From Rhizobium sp. Q54 (GTDB lineage: Bacteria > Pseudomonadota > Alphaproteobacteria > UBA7879 > VGCX01), in contig CAMBTM010000010.1 in assembly GCA_945870825.1 (NCBI GenBank), positions 1 to 46,437 of the forward strand: a stretch of DNA of 46,437 nucleotides, given 5' to 3'. This document shows, one piece after another, positions 1-7,921 of this stretch. Position numbers and translations under genes: made by a program. The notes beneath the pieces are model-generated. The model was not told the DNA's origin. It searched no databases and saw nothing but the letters and a program-made list of their open reading frames with translations. The first letter of the stretch is position 1; every line of letters starts with the position of its first letter.

Positions 1-214
1 ACATCCAACAAACCCAACCTGAATCCTAAAAACCCAGATCTTTTAATGAACATCTTTTTTAAATTCTCTCAAGGCCTGTATCAACAAGCCTCCACCCTTA
101 TATAACCCCTTCATCCCACCAGTCAACCCCTTCCTTAAACTATTTTTAAGTAAAATCAGAGCATTTATTACTTTTATGTTTTTTAGCCCCACACACGCCC
201 CCTCTAGGGCGGTG
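1..214. other. Gene-poor stretch before repeat copy A
   Basis: No gene can be supported here. A minus-strand open frame (43-231) runs into this stretch, but it begins inside the inverted end of the adjacent repeat, so its start is repeat-derived. Its last 45 or so codons are basic and hydrophobic and could be the tail of a gene truncated by the repeat. I recognise no family. Confidence 0.4.
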
Positions 215-580
215 CTCTGGAGCTGAACCAACGCCTACGAAATTTATGACAAAGAAAAACCCTTTTCTCCATCGATCATTCAGACACCGCTAAAGCCCCA
301 CCAGTTCCGTCCTCCAAAGCCCACCGAAGGTGGGCGTGGGATCGAGAAAAATAGCCCGTTAGGGCTACTCACGATTTGACTCCCTCACCATTTTAGAGGG
401 GTGAAAGGCGGCATTTTAGCCATTCGGCTAACCTCCTGGGTCCCACGCCCTGCCTGCGGCAGGACTCTGGAAGACGGCGTCGGGGGGGGCTAAAATACAG
501 TATTTTCAAGGACTTTAAAACCAAAAAAAAGCCTACATTTCTCTCACACATTTCGTAGGCGATGGTTCAGCTCTGGAGGC
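215..580 (+). repeat. Dispersed hairpin-rich element, copy A
   Basis: This is a roughly 365-bp element bounded by inverted ends: AGCTGAACCAACGCCTACGA at 221-240 is matched in reverse complement at about 549-574, with one mismatch over 23 bases. Between the ends lies a chain of short perfect hairpins: GCCCACC-gaa-GGTGGGC, TAGCCC-gtta-GGGCTA, TTAGCC-attc-GGCTAA, CCTGCC-tgc-GGCAGG and AAAATAC-a-GTATTTT. The same sequence recurs at 13966-14440, 36237-36598, 45565-45698 and 46103-46437. It encodes no transposase, so it is MITE-like. The inverted ends and copies are seen directly; mobility is inferred. Confidence 0.9.
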
Positions 581-633
581 CAGATGCACAGGGGGAGGGG
601 CAGCCACAAAGGTAAAGTGTCGTTTGTCGCCAT

Positions 634-662
634 AAAAAAAGCCCTCTGACCGAGGGCTTTTT
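634..662 (-). terminator. Rho-independent terminator of rpmG
   Basis: On the minus strand a 9-bp stem (AAAGCCCTC / GAGGGCTTT) with a 5-base loop is followed by a run of T. It lies 23 bases beyond the rpmG stop codon. Confidence 0.85.
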
Positions 663-684
663 CATTCATAAAACTTAAAAAGCT

Positions 685-852
685 TTACTTCATTTTTGTT
701 TCTTTGAACATCACATGTTTGCGCACGCGAGGATCATACTTCATCAATGCTAATTTTTCAGTCATTTGACGGGGATTTTTTTTGCGCACGTAAAAATAAC
801 CCGTGTCAGCAGTGCTTTGCAATTTGATCAATAATGTTTTGGACTTGGCCAT
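685..852 (-). CDS. rpmG: 50S ribosomal protein L33
   Basis: The 55-residue product starts [20 protein letters not shown] and continues through the L33 signature [20 protein letters not shown] to a basic C-terminus. It is a small basic protein of the large ribosomal subunit. The length is normal for bacterial L33, and the segment around residues 20-45 matches the conserved L33 core. It contains no CxxC pairs, so it is the zinc-independent form. It is the last gene before a strong terminator, and infC lies upstream on the same strand after an 87-base gap. The start is the only ATG in frame. Confidence 0.93.
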   Translation of the reverse strand: MAKSKTLLIKLQSTADTGYFYVRKKNPRQMTEKLALMKYDPRVRKHVMFKETKMK

Positions 853-939
853 GTGAAACTCTCTTTTAAAAATTCTATATCCCTTAAGTATAAATTCAGG
901 GCCGTCTTGTCAAGGGAAATCCGTCTTGCAGACGTATAA

Positions 940-1482
940 TTATTTCACCGGTGACACCATCATCAATACCTGGCGTCCTTCAAAGGCGGGTTGATTATCG
1001 GGGGTGCCGAAACCTTCGACGTCTCTTGTTACCCGTTCAAAGACCTTGAATCCCAGTTCCTTGTGGGCCATTTCACGGCCACGGTAACGCAGCGTTACTT
1101 TGACTTTGTCCCCTTCGGAGAGGAATTTTTTCATTTGTTTCAGTTTGATTTCATAGTCATGGTCACCAATCATGGGACGCAACTTGATTTCTTTGATTTC
1201 TATGATTTTTTGGTTCTTTTTGGCTTCATTTTTCTTCTTCTGAAGCTCGTACTTGTACTTCCCATTGTCAAGCAGTTTGCAAACGGGGGGCTCGGCTTGG
1301 GGGGAAATTTCGATGAGATCAAGACCGACATTTTCAGCCCGTCTTAGGGCCTCTGACAGGGAAACAATCCCCACCATCTCGCCGTTTTCATCCACTAATC
1401 GTACTTCTGGTACTTGAATTTGATGATTGACCCGAGGGCCTTCTTGTTTTGGCTTTACGTTAGCGCGGATATTCTTAGAAAT
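940..1482 (-). CDS. infC: Translation initiation factor IF-3
   Basis: IF-3 binds the 30S subunit, prevents premature 50S joining and checks start-codon pairing. The frame starting at a GTG (1395) would give only 151 residues, but conserved N-terminal sequence (VNHQIQVPEVRLVDENGEMV) continues upstream with no ATG, GTG or TTG at a sensible place. A Shine-Dalgarno AAGAGGAG at about 1490-1497 is followed by ATT-ATC-ATT. The ATT at 1482 (spacing 7) gives a 180-residue protein of normal length; ATC at 1485 is the alternative. The N-domain spans about residues 10-85 and the C-domain about 95-180 (KEIKLRPMIGDHDYEIKLKQ). An AUU-type start is known from E. coli infC, where IF-3 discriminates against it and so represses its own synthesis; the same control is inferred here. 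thrS lies just upstream, a common bacterial arrangement. Confidence 0.9.
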   Translation of the reverse strand: MSKNIRANVKPKQEGPRVNHQIQVPEVRLVDENGEMVGIVSLSEALRRAENVGLDLIEISPQAEPPVCKLLDNGKYKYELQKKKNEAKKNQKIIEIKEIKLRPMIGDHDYEIKLKQMKKFLSEGDKVKVTLRYRGREMAHKELGFKVFERVTRDVEGFGTPDNQPAFEGRQVLMMVSPVK

Positions 1483-1528
1483 GATAATACTCCTCTTATT
1501 TCTGTTTCATCAATTTTGTGCATCAACT

Positions 1529-3448
1529 TTATTCATGTCCTGGACTTTGAGCTTCTTTTTGAAGCCGGTCAATCCCTTCCCCTAAAGAAAGCGTTAACTG
1601 ATCTTGTCGGCCCAACATCCGAAGGACAACGGTACCGTTCTCTGCCTCTTGTTTCCCAAGGACAATAATATAGGGGACCTTTGCCAAACTGTGCTCTCTT
1701 ATCTTATAAGAGATTTTTTCGTTGCGCAAATCCATTTCTGTACGGATGCCCGCATTTTTTAATTTTTCAAAAACCTGTTGTGCATAAGCATCAGCATCGC
1801 CCGTAACGGTTGTAATCACAGTCTGTACGGGGGCGAGCCATAAAGGGAAACGTCCAGCGTAGTGTTCGATCAAGACGCCAATAAACCGCTCGATGGACCC
1901 AAAGATGGCCCGGTGCAGCATGACGGGACGGTGTTTTTGGCCGTCTTCTGCAATATAACTTGCATCCAACCGCTCAGGCAAGACAAAGTCGACCTGTAAT
2001 GTGCCACACTGCCAGTCACGGCCAATGGCATCACGCAAAACAAATTCTAGTTTTGGCCCATAAAATGCCCCTTCGCCGGGGTTGAGTGTATAAGCAAGAC
2101 CCGCTTCCCCCACAGCCTTCTTTAAAGACTCTTCTGCTTTATCCCAAACAGCATCTGTGCCAGCGCGCACCTCGGGACGGTCAGAGAACTTCACAATCAC
2201 ATCATTGAATCCAAAGTCCTTATAAATGCCCAAAAGCAATGAACAAAATGACTTTGTTTCAGACGTAATTTGGTCTTCTGTACAAAAAATGTGGGCATCA
2301 TCTTGGACAAAGCGCCTGACACGCATCAAGCCATGCATAGCGCCTGAGGGTTCATTCCTATGACACGACCCAAATTCCCCCATGCGTAGCGGCAGATCCC
2401 GGTAGCTTTTGGACCCTTGTTTAAAAATCTGCACATGGCACGGACAGTTCATGGGTTTAATGGCCAAGGTGCGGCCTTCTTCGGCTTGAACGGTGAACAT
2501 GTTTTGACCAAACTTTTCCCAGTGGCCAGACGCTTCCCAGAGTTTGCGGTCCACAAGCTCTGGCGTATTAACCTCGACATACTCAGCTTTTTCCAGCTTC
2601 TGGCGCATGTATTTCTTCAATGTTTGGTAAATGGTCCAGCCTTTGGGGTGCCAAAAGACACTGCCAGCGGCTTCCTCTTGCATGTGAAACAGGTCCATTT
2701 CTTTGCCGAGTTTCCGGTGATCCCGCTTTTCAGCTTCTTCCAGTTTGAAAAGATAATCTTTCAGCTGCGTGTCGTCAGCCCAGGCTGTGCCGTAAACCCG
2801 TTGCAACATGGCATTTTTGGAATCTCCCCGCCAATAGGCGCCGGCCAACTTCAACAGTTTAAAGGCTTTGCCGACTTTTTTGGTAGAAGGCGCGTGGGGA
2901 CCCCGACAAAGGTCAATAAAGTTTCCTTGGCGGTACAAAGAAATAGGTTCACCTGCAGGCAAATCATTGATAATTTCTGCCTTGTAATGTTCCCCAATGC
3001 TTTTGAAGAAGGCCACAGCGTTGTCCCGGTCCCAAACTTCGCGCGTGATGGGTTCATCCCGGTCCACGATTTCTGCCATGCGTTTTTCTAACTTTTCCAA
3101 GTCTTCGGGTGTGAAGGGGGTTTTTCTGGCAAAGTCGTAATAAAATCCATTGTCAATGGCAGGGCCGATGGTGATCTGCAGGTCATCACCGTAAAGTTCT
3201 TTGGCGGCCTCAGCCAACAAGTGCGCCACATCGTGGCGGATGACATCTAATGCGGCAGGATGACTGCGTGTGATAATTTCAACCTGGGCCCCGTCGTGTA
3301 AGGGATGAGTCAAGTCCAAAAGGGCGCCATCAACGCGCATGACAAGGGCGTCTTTCAAAAGACTTTTGCTGATGGCTGTGGCCAGATCAAGGCCTGTTGC
3401 GCCTTGATTCAGGGTGCGTGTGCTGCCGTCTTTGAGGATGATATTCAT
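1529..3448 (-). CDS. thrS: Threonyl-tRNA synthetase
   Basis: This 639-residue class II synthetase charges tRNA-Thr in the cytoplasm, and its length is typical. An N-terminal TGS domain (residues about 1-60) is followed by the editing domain with [11 protein letters not shown] near residue 73 and a CRGPH motif. The catalytic core holds the zinc-ligand Cys in [10 protein letters not shown] and class II motif 2 around [11 protein letters not shown]. The C-terminal anticodon-binding domain begins near residue 540. The ATG at 3448 is preceded by AAGGAAATAACT. The gene is followed by infC after 46 bases, giving thrS-infC-rpmG, probably cotranscribed. No T-box or other leader is visible; the upstream gap to tRNA-Ser is only 38 bases. 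Confidence 0.96.
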   Translation of the reverse strand: MNIILKDGSTRTLNQGATGLDLATAISKSLLKDALVMRVDGALLDLTHPLHDGAQVEIITRSHPAALDVIRHDVAHLLAEAAKELYGDDLQITIGPAIDNGFYYDFARKTPFTPEDLEKLEKRMAEIVDRDEPITREVWDRDNAVAFFKSIGEHYKAEIINDLPAGEPISLYRQGNFIDLCRGPHAPSTKKVGKAFKLLKLAGAYWRGDSKNAMLQRVYGTAWADDTQLKDYLFKLEEAEKRDHRKLGKEMDLFHMQEEAAGSVFWHPKGWTIYQTLKKYMRQKLEKAEYVEVNTPELVDRKLWEASGHWEKFGQNMFTVQAEEGRTLAIKPMNCPCHVQIFKQGSKSYRDLPLRMGEFGSCHRNEPSGAMHGLMRVRRFVQDDAHIFCTEDQITSETKSFCSLLLGIYKDFGFNDVIVKFSDRPEVRAGTDAVWDKAEESLKKAVGEAGLAYTLNPGEGAFYGPKLEFVLRDAIGRDWQCGTLQVDFVLPERLDASYIAEDGQKHRPVMLHRAIFGSIERFIGVLIEHYAGRFPLWLAPVQTVITTVTGDADAYAQQVFEKLKNAGIRTEMDLRNEKISYKIREHSLAKVPYIIVLGKQEAENGTVVLRMLGRQDQLTLSLGEGIDRLQKEAQSPGHE

Positions 3449-3486
3449 AGTTATTTCCTTGTTTTCTAAGGACTAGGGGTTATGAA

Positions 3487-3577
3487 TGGCGGAGGGAGAG
3501 GGATTCGAACCCTCGATACGGGTTTAGCGTATACACACTTTCCAGGCGTGCGCCTTCAACCACTCGGCCACCCCTCC
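3487..3577 (-). tRNA. tRNA-Ser (anticodon GGA)
   Basis: On the minus strand a 91-base sequence folds as a class II tRNA with a long variable arm. The acceptor GGAGGGG pairs with TCCCTCC, G is the discriminator base, and the T-arm is GAGGG-TTCGAAC-CCTC. The anticodon loop carries GGA, and a 3' CCA is encoded. It lies between thrS and the divergent gene at 3742. Confidence 0.95.
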
Positions 3578-3741
3578 GGAATCTCGAAAACTACCCCATT
3601 ATCTACAAGTGCTCAAGATAAAATTTCTTTTTTTTGGTTATTTTCTGCTTCTGCCTAATAATGCATCACGTTTTCCAGTAGAAAGTCTCTATCCAAATCC
3701 AATAATTGAATTATAATGAATAAAAAAAGATTACAAAAATC

Positions 3742-5985
3742 ATGCGACAGAAGAAACTTTTAAAATATTTCACAATGTTTTTTGCCATTGGACTGGGTCT
3801 TTATTTATCCCTAGAACCATTTTATACCCCGACAGCCATTATAACCCCCCCACACATGTTTAATTTTCCCCGTATTATAGCCCATAAATCCATTGTCTCC
3901 GGTGATTTTCAGGGCAATACCTTAGAAGCAATCCTTGATGCTTTGGGCAGTGATGTGAGGGGCATTGAAGTGGATGTGCGTTCCTCTAAAGACAATGTTC
4001 TTTTCTTGTACCATGCCGATAGGTTGGAAATATACACCAATGGCCATGGCAAACCAGAAGACCATACCTGGGAAGAACTTGCAAAATTATCATATAAAGG
4101 AAATATTCCAACACACCTTGTAACACTTGATCAACTTTTAAGTCTTGTTGGGACACAGAAATTTGTTTTTCTCGATATAAAATCCAACGGTCTTTTTGAA
4201 CAAAAAATCGCACACACGCTTATCACTCTCATTAAAAAGCACCATCTTCAGGAAAATGTGGTTGTTGAATCCTTTAATCCATTATTTTTGGTTTTCATGC
4301 GTCTCCTCTCTCGCGATGTAATGCTGATGTACGATTTCGTAGAAAAAACAGAGGCTATTGGCGAAGAGGTTCAGGCACAGTTTGATCGTATTCCTTGGAT
4401 TTTAAAGCAGCCTTGGATGCAAAAGCAAATAAGACGTATCGTAAGGCCTGATATGTTGGGGCCCCGATTTAATACAGATAAAAAAATCTTAAAATCCTTG
4501 ATAGATCATGGCTATCCTCTTATTAGCTGGACGGTTGATGATGTGACCGTTGAAGAAGAGCTTTATGCCTTGGGCGTCAAAGGGTTTCAAACCAATAAAC
4601 CGTTGATGTTGGGGAGTCTGCGGCATCAAACAACAAGGATGGTCTATGATGCTGGAGGGACAAAAGTTTGTATTGGTGAAGTGATTCCTGTATCGTCCAT
4701 GGACGATATCGTAAAAACCGTTAAAAGAGCTATCCTTGAACATAAACACATCACCATCGCTGGACGTCGCCATTCTATGGGGGGCCAGACGCTTTTAGAA
4801 CATTCATTACAATTGGATATGTTAAATTTTAATCATGTGACCTATGACTCGAAAACGAAAAGGGTTAGGGCCCAGGCGGGGGCGAGTTGGAAAAAAATCC
4901 AAGGGATCTTGGATGCCCATCATCGGTCCGTCAGCGTCATGCAATCGGACAATATTTTTACAGTAGGGGGATCAGTGAGTGTTAATGTGCATGGCTGGCA
5001 GGTCGGCTCACCCCCCATTGCATCAACGGTTATGTCGATGACAGTGGTCACGGCAGATGGCACCATCAAGCGTATTTCGAAAAATTCAGACCCTGATTTA
5101 TTGAGGGCGATTTTGGGAGGATATGGATTATTTGCCGTTATTGTGGATGTTGAATTGGAAACGGTCGACAATCCTAGTCTAACCTTTCATGCCAAATTTA
5201 TGCCCCCTCAAAAGCTAGCGCACAATTTTGAACGATGGGTCCAAAAAAATCCCAGGGCAGAACTTGCCTATGCCCGTCTTTCTGTTGATCAAAAGGAATT
5301 ATTCCATGAGGTTGGCTTGTTTTGGTATGAACGATCAGATCAATCCCTTGTTCAAAGCATTAAGCCTGAAAGTCTTATCGCCCTCAAAAGGGGTCTCTTT
5401 AGGACCTCTCAATATGGCAATCTTGGCAAGAAAGTGCGGTGGTCGGCTGAGAAATTGTACGCCAAGATGATGGCCAGGGGTAAGCCTATCTCACGTAACA
5501 ATGCGATGAATACAGATATCCATGTCCTCTGGCCACTTTATGGAACAAGCAAAGATATTCTCCATGAATATTTCGTCCCCAAGCACAAAGTCGCTGAGTT
5601 TATCGATAGACTACGCAAGAACATCTTGCAGTACGATATTAATATGCTGAATGTAACGATTCGAGAAGTTAAAAAAGATTCCTTGTCACTTCTGCCCTAT
5701 GCGCGGGAAGATGTGTTTAGTTTAGTCTGCCTCATTTCCCAAAAACAAACGGATTTAGAGGAGCGGGTGATGGAGGGTTTTACAAAAGCCACGATTCAAG
5801 ATGTCTTGGCGCTGGGGGGAACTTTTTATTTGCCTTACCGACTGCACTACGATGCCTCTTTGCTGCTTAAGGCTTATCCTCATATTTTAAAGTGGCTTCA
5901 GTTTAAGAACAAAGTCGATCCTTCTGGCGTGTTTCAGAGTAATTTCTTTCAATACATCGAGAAAATTCTCCACCCCTCTACCTGA
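3742..5985 (+). CDS. GDPD-like domain fused to FAD-linked oxidase
   Basis: The 747-residue protein has an N-terminal membrane anchor (residues about 9-26). A glycerophosphodiester phosphodiesterase-like domain covers about 43-290: IIAHKS in place of the usual AHRG, the acidic pair in GIEVDVR (E76, D78), LYHADRL with H91, and a late WTVDD and GFQTNKP where GDPDs usually have TDxP. From about residue 310 to the end is a PCMH-type FAD-binding oxidase, with the flavin-binding segment AGRRHSMGGQ (about 339-348), a second segment around DNIFTVGGSVSVNVHG, and a C-terminal oxidase part resembling sugar-lactone oxidases. The GDPD half departs from consensus at several sites, so activity is uncertain. 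The protein is probably periplasm-facing. It stands alone, between tRNA-Ser and grxD. The domains are seen in the sequence; the substrate is unknown. Confidence 0.8.
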   Translation: MRQKKLLKYFTMFFAIGLGLYLSLEPFYTPTAIITPPHMFNFPRIIAHKSIVSGDFQGNTLEAILDALGSDVRGIEVDVRSSKDNVLFLYHADRLEIYTNGHGKPEDHTWEELAKLSYKGNIPTHLVTLDQLLSLVGTQKFVFLDIKSNGLFEQKIAHTLITLIKKHHLQENVVVESFNPLFLVFMRLLSRDVMLMYDFVEKTEAIGEEVQAQFDRIPWILKQPWMQKQIRRIVRPDMLGPRFNTDKKILKSLIDHGYPLISWTVDDVTVEEELYALGVKGFQTNKPLMLGSLRHQTTRMVYDAGGTKVCIGEVIPVSSMDDIVKTVKRAILEHKHITIAGRRHSMGGQTLLEHSLQLDMLNFNHVTYDSKTKRVRAQAGASWKKIQGILDAHHRSVSVMQSDNIFTVGGSVSVNVHGWQVGSPPIASTVMSMTVVTADGTIKRISKNSDPDLLRAILGGYGLFAVIVDVELETVDNPSLTFHAKFMPPQKLAHNFERWVQKNPRAELAYARLSVDQKELFHEVGLFWYERSDQSLVQSIKPESLIALKRGLFRTSQYGNLGKKVRWSAEKLYAKMMARGKPISRNNAMNTDIHVLWPLYGTSKDILHEYFVPKHKVAEFIDRLRKNILQYDINMLNVTIREVKKDSLSLLPYAREDVFSLVCLISQKQTDLEERVMEGFTKATIQDVLALGGTFYLPYRLHYDASLLLKAYPHILKWLQFKNKVDPSGVFQSNFFQYIEKILHPST

Positions 5986-6070
5986 TATAGCCCCTCACTT
6001 AATAGAAAAAATCGTGCAAATCCTTTCACAATCATGTATAAAATCCTGAACAATTCTAAAGGATGAAGTC

Positions 6071-6418
6071 ATGAATCAATCATCAATTCAAACCGTTATT
6101 GAAGGGCATATCAAGGATAATCCCGTTGTGCTTTATATGAAGGGGACTGCTGATTTTCCCCAATGCGGTTTTTCAGCCGTTGTGTGCCAGATCTTGAAAA
6201 ATCTGGGCGTTACCTTTAAGGACTTTAACGTGTTGGATGATCCAGACCTGCGTCAAGGCATTAAGGATTATGCCAATTGGCCAACCATTCCCCAGCTTTA
6301 TATGAAGGGTGACTTTATCGGAGGCTGTGACATTGTGCGTGAAATGCTGCTGTCTGGCGAACTTCAAACCCTTTTAGAAGAAAAGAACATTCCTTTTAAA
6401 CACATAACAACTGAGTAA
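6071..6418 (+). CDS. grxD: Monothiol glutaredoxin Grx4/GrxD
   Basis: The 115-residue protein has the single-cysteine active site CGFS at residues 32-35 within MKGTADFPQCGFSAVV, followed by the TVP-like WPTIPQLYMKGDFIGGCDI segment that binds glutathione. Grx4-type proteins carry and deliver [2Fe-2S] clusters, usually with BolA; no bolA is in this window. The length is normal. AAAGGATGAAGTC precedes the ATG. lysS follows after two bases, so the two are probably translated from one message. Confidence 0.95.
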   Translation: MNQSSIQTVIEGHIKDNPVVLYMKGTADFPQCGFSAVVCQILKNLGVTFKDFNVLDDPDLRQGIKDYANWPTIPQLYMKGDFIGGCDIVREMLLSGELQTLLEEKNIPFKHITTE

Positions 6419-6420
6419 CG

Positions 6421-7914
6421 ATGACCCACGAAAAATTAAATGCAGAAGATCATCTTCGCCAAGTCCGTATTGATAAATTAGATAAAATTCGGGCATTAGG
6501 GGATAATCCCTATCCTTATAAATGCGAGGTGACACACCATGCGGGATCTTTGCAAGAAACATACAAGGACCTTAGTAATGAAACGGAAACGGGGGATCAG
6601 GTGGCCGTTGCAGGGCGCGTGATGTCAAACCGCAATAGCGGCATGTTTATTGATTTGCAGGACGTGACGGGACGGATTCAGATTTTTTCCAATAGCGACT
6701 GTTTGAATGCCCATTCTTTAAAGATTCTGGATCTTGTGGATTTGGGGGATTGGATTTCGGTCAAAGGGTTCATCCGCCGGACCAAACGGGGTGAACTGAC
6801 CATCAATGCCCAGGAACTATCGATTATTTCAAAAGCATTATTGCCGCTTCCTGAAAAATACCATGGCTTGGCGGATATTGAAAAACGCTATCGTCAACGG
6901 TATCTTGATTTGATTGTGACAGAAGAAAGCCGTACCCGTCTTCGCAACCGCAGTAACATTATTCAAACGCTCCGGAGTCTTTTGACTGAGCGAGGCTTTT
7001 TAGAAGTCGAAACACCCATGCTTCAAACCATTCCAGGGGGCGCTGCGGCTAAACCCTTTATCACCCATCATAATTCCTTGGATATGTCTATGTATCTGAG
7101 GATTGCCCCCGAGCTTTTCTTAAAGCGTCTCATCATCGGGGGATTATCTGACAAAGTTTTTGAAATGAATCGGTGTTTTAGAAACGAAGGGTTGTCACCA
7201 CGGCACAACCCAGAATTCACCATGGTTGAAATGTATCAGGCCTTTGCGGACTATCATGATTTGATGGAACTGGCTGAAACGTTGGTTTCAACCGTTGCCC
7301 AGACAGTTTTAGGCACCATGAAGGTCACCTACGGGGATCATGAGATCGATTTTACACCGCCTTGGGATCGGCGCACCATGACATCCTTGGTTGAAGAAAA
7401 AACAGGGGTGGATTTTAATCTGATCCAGGGTGACGCCGAGGCGCGGGCTGCTGCTATCAAAGCATGTCCAGATGTGCAAGTGCCAAAGGGTGCGACATGG
7501 GGTGAGGTCATTGCGTTGCTTTTTGAAGAAAAGGTGGAAGAGCATTTGATTCAACCCATTCATGTGATTGATTTGCCCTTGGACATTTCGCCCCTAGCCA
7601 AAGTCCATCAACACGATCCACGGCTTACAGAACGGTTTGAAACATTTGTTAATCGCTGGGAAGTGGCCAATGCCTTTTCGGAATTGAATGATCCCCTTGA
7701 TCAGTTTGAGCGGTTTAAAAAACAAGTCACTCAGCAAGAAGCAGGGGCAGACGAGACACACCCGATGGATGAGGATTTCGTCACAGCCTTGGAGCACGGC
7801 ATGCCCCCGACAGGCGGCCTTGGGATTGGGATTGATCGCCTCGTGATGTTGTTGACCAACGCCCCAAGCATCCGGGATGTGATCGCATTTCCGACCATGA
7901 GACCTAAGGAGTAG
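6421..7914 (+). CDS. lysS: Lysyl-tRNA synthetase, class II
   Basis: This 497-residue protein charges tRNA-Lys. It has an N-terminal OB-fold anticodon-binding domain (about 60-160, with AVAGRVMSNRNSGMFIDLQD). The class II catalytic core contains motif 1 near FLEVETPML, motif 2 FRNEGLSPRHNPEFTMVEMY and motif 3 GLGIGIDRLVMLLTN close to the C-terminus. The length is normal for bacterial LysS. It begins two bases after grxD stops and is followed eight bases later by the GT39 gene, giving a three-gene run. Confidence 0.96.
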   Translation: MTHEKLNAEDHLRQVRIDKLDKIRALGDNPYPYKCEVTHHAGSLQETYKDLSNETETGDQVAVAGRVMSNRNSGMFIDLQDVTGRIQIFSNSDCLNAHSLKILDLVDLGDWISVKGFIRRTKRGELTINAQELSIISKALLPLPEKYHGLADIEKRYRQRYLDLIVTEESRTRLRNRSNIIQTLRSLLTERGFLEVETPMLQTIPGGAAAKPFITHHNSLDMSMYLRIAPELFLKRLIIGGLSDKVFEMNRCFRNEGLSPRHNPEFTMVEMYQAFADYHDLMELAETLVSTVAQTVLGTMKVTYGDHEIDFTPPWDRRTMTSLVEEKTGVDFNLIQGDAEARAAAIKACPDVQVPKGATWGEVIALLFEEKVEEHLIQPIHVIDLPLDISPLAKVHQHDPRLTERFETFVNRWEVANAFSELNDPLDQFERFKKQVTQQEAGADETHPMDEDFVTALEHGMPPTGGLGIGIDRLVMLLTNAPSIRDVIAFPTMRPKE

Positions 7915-7921
7915 AGGTTTT

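Noticed and set aside
991-1668. Plus-strand frames opposite infC and the thrS end
   Set aside because: They are antisense shadows of well-supported genes on the minus strand and match no family.
3689-3717. TATAAT at 3712-3717 as a promoter for the GDPD-FAD gene
   Set aside because: No acceptable -35 element at 16-18 bases upstream; the region is AT-rich and such hexamers are frequent.
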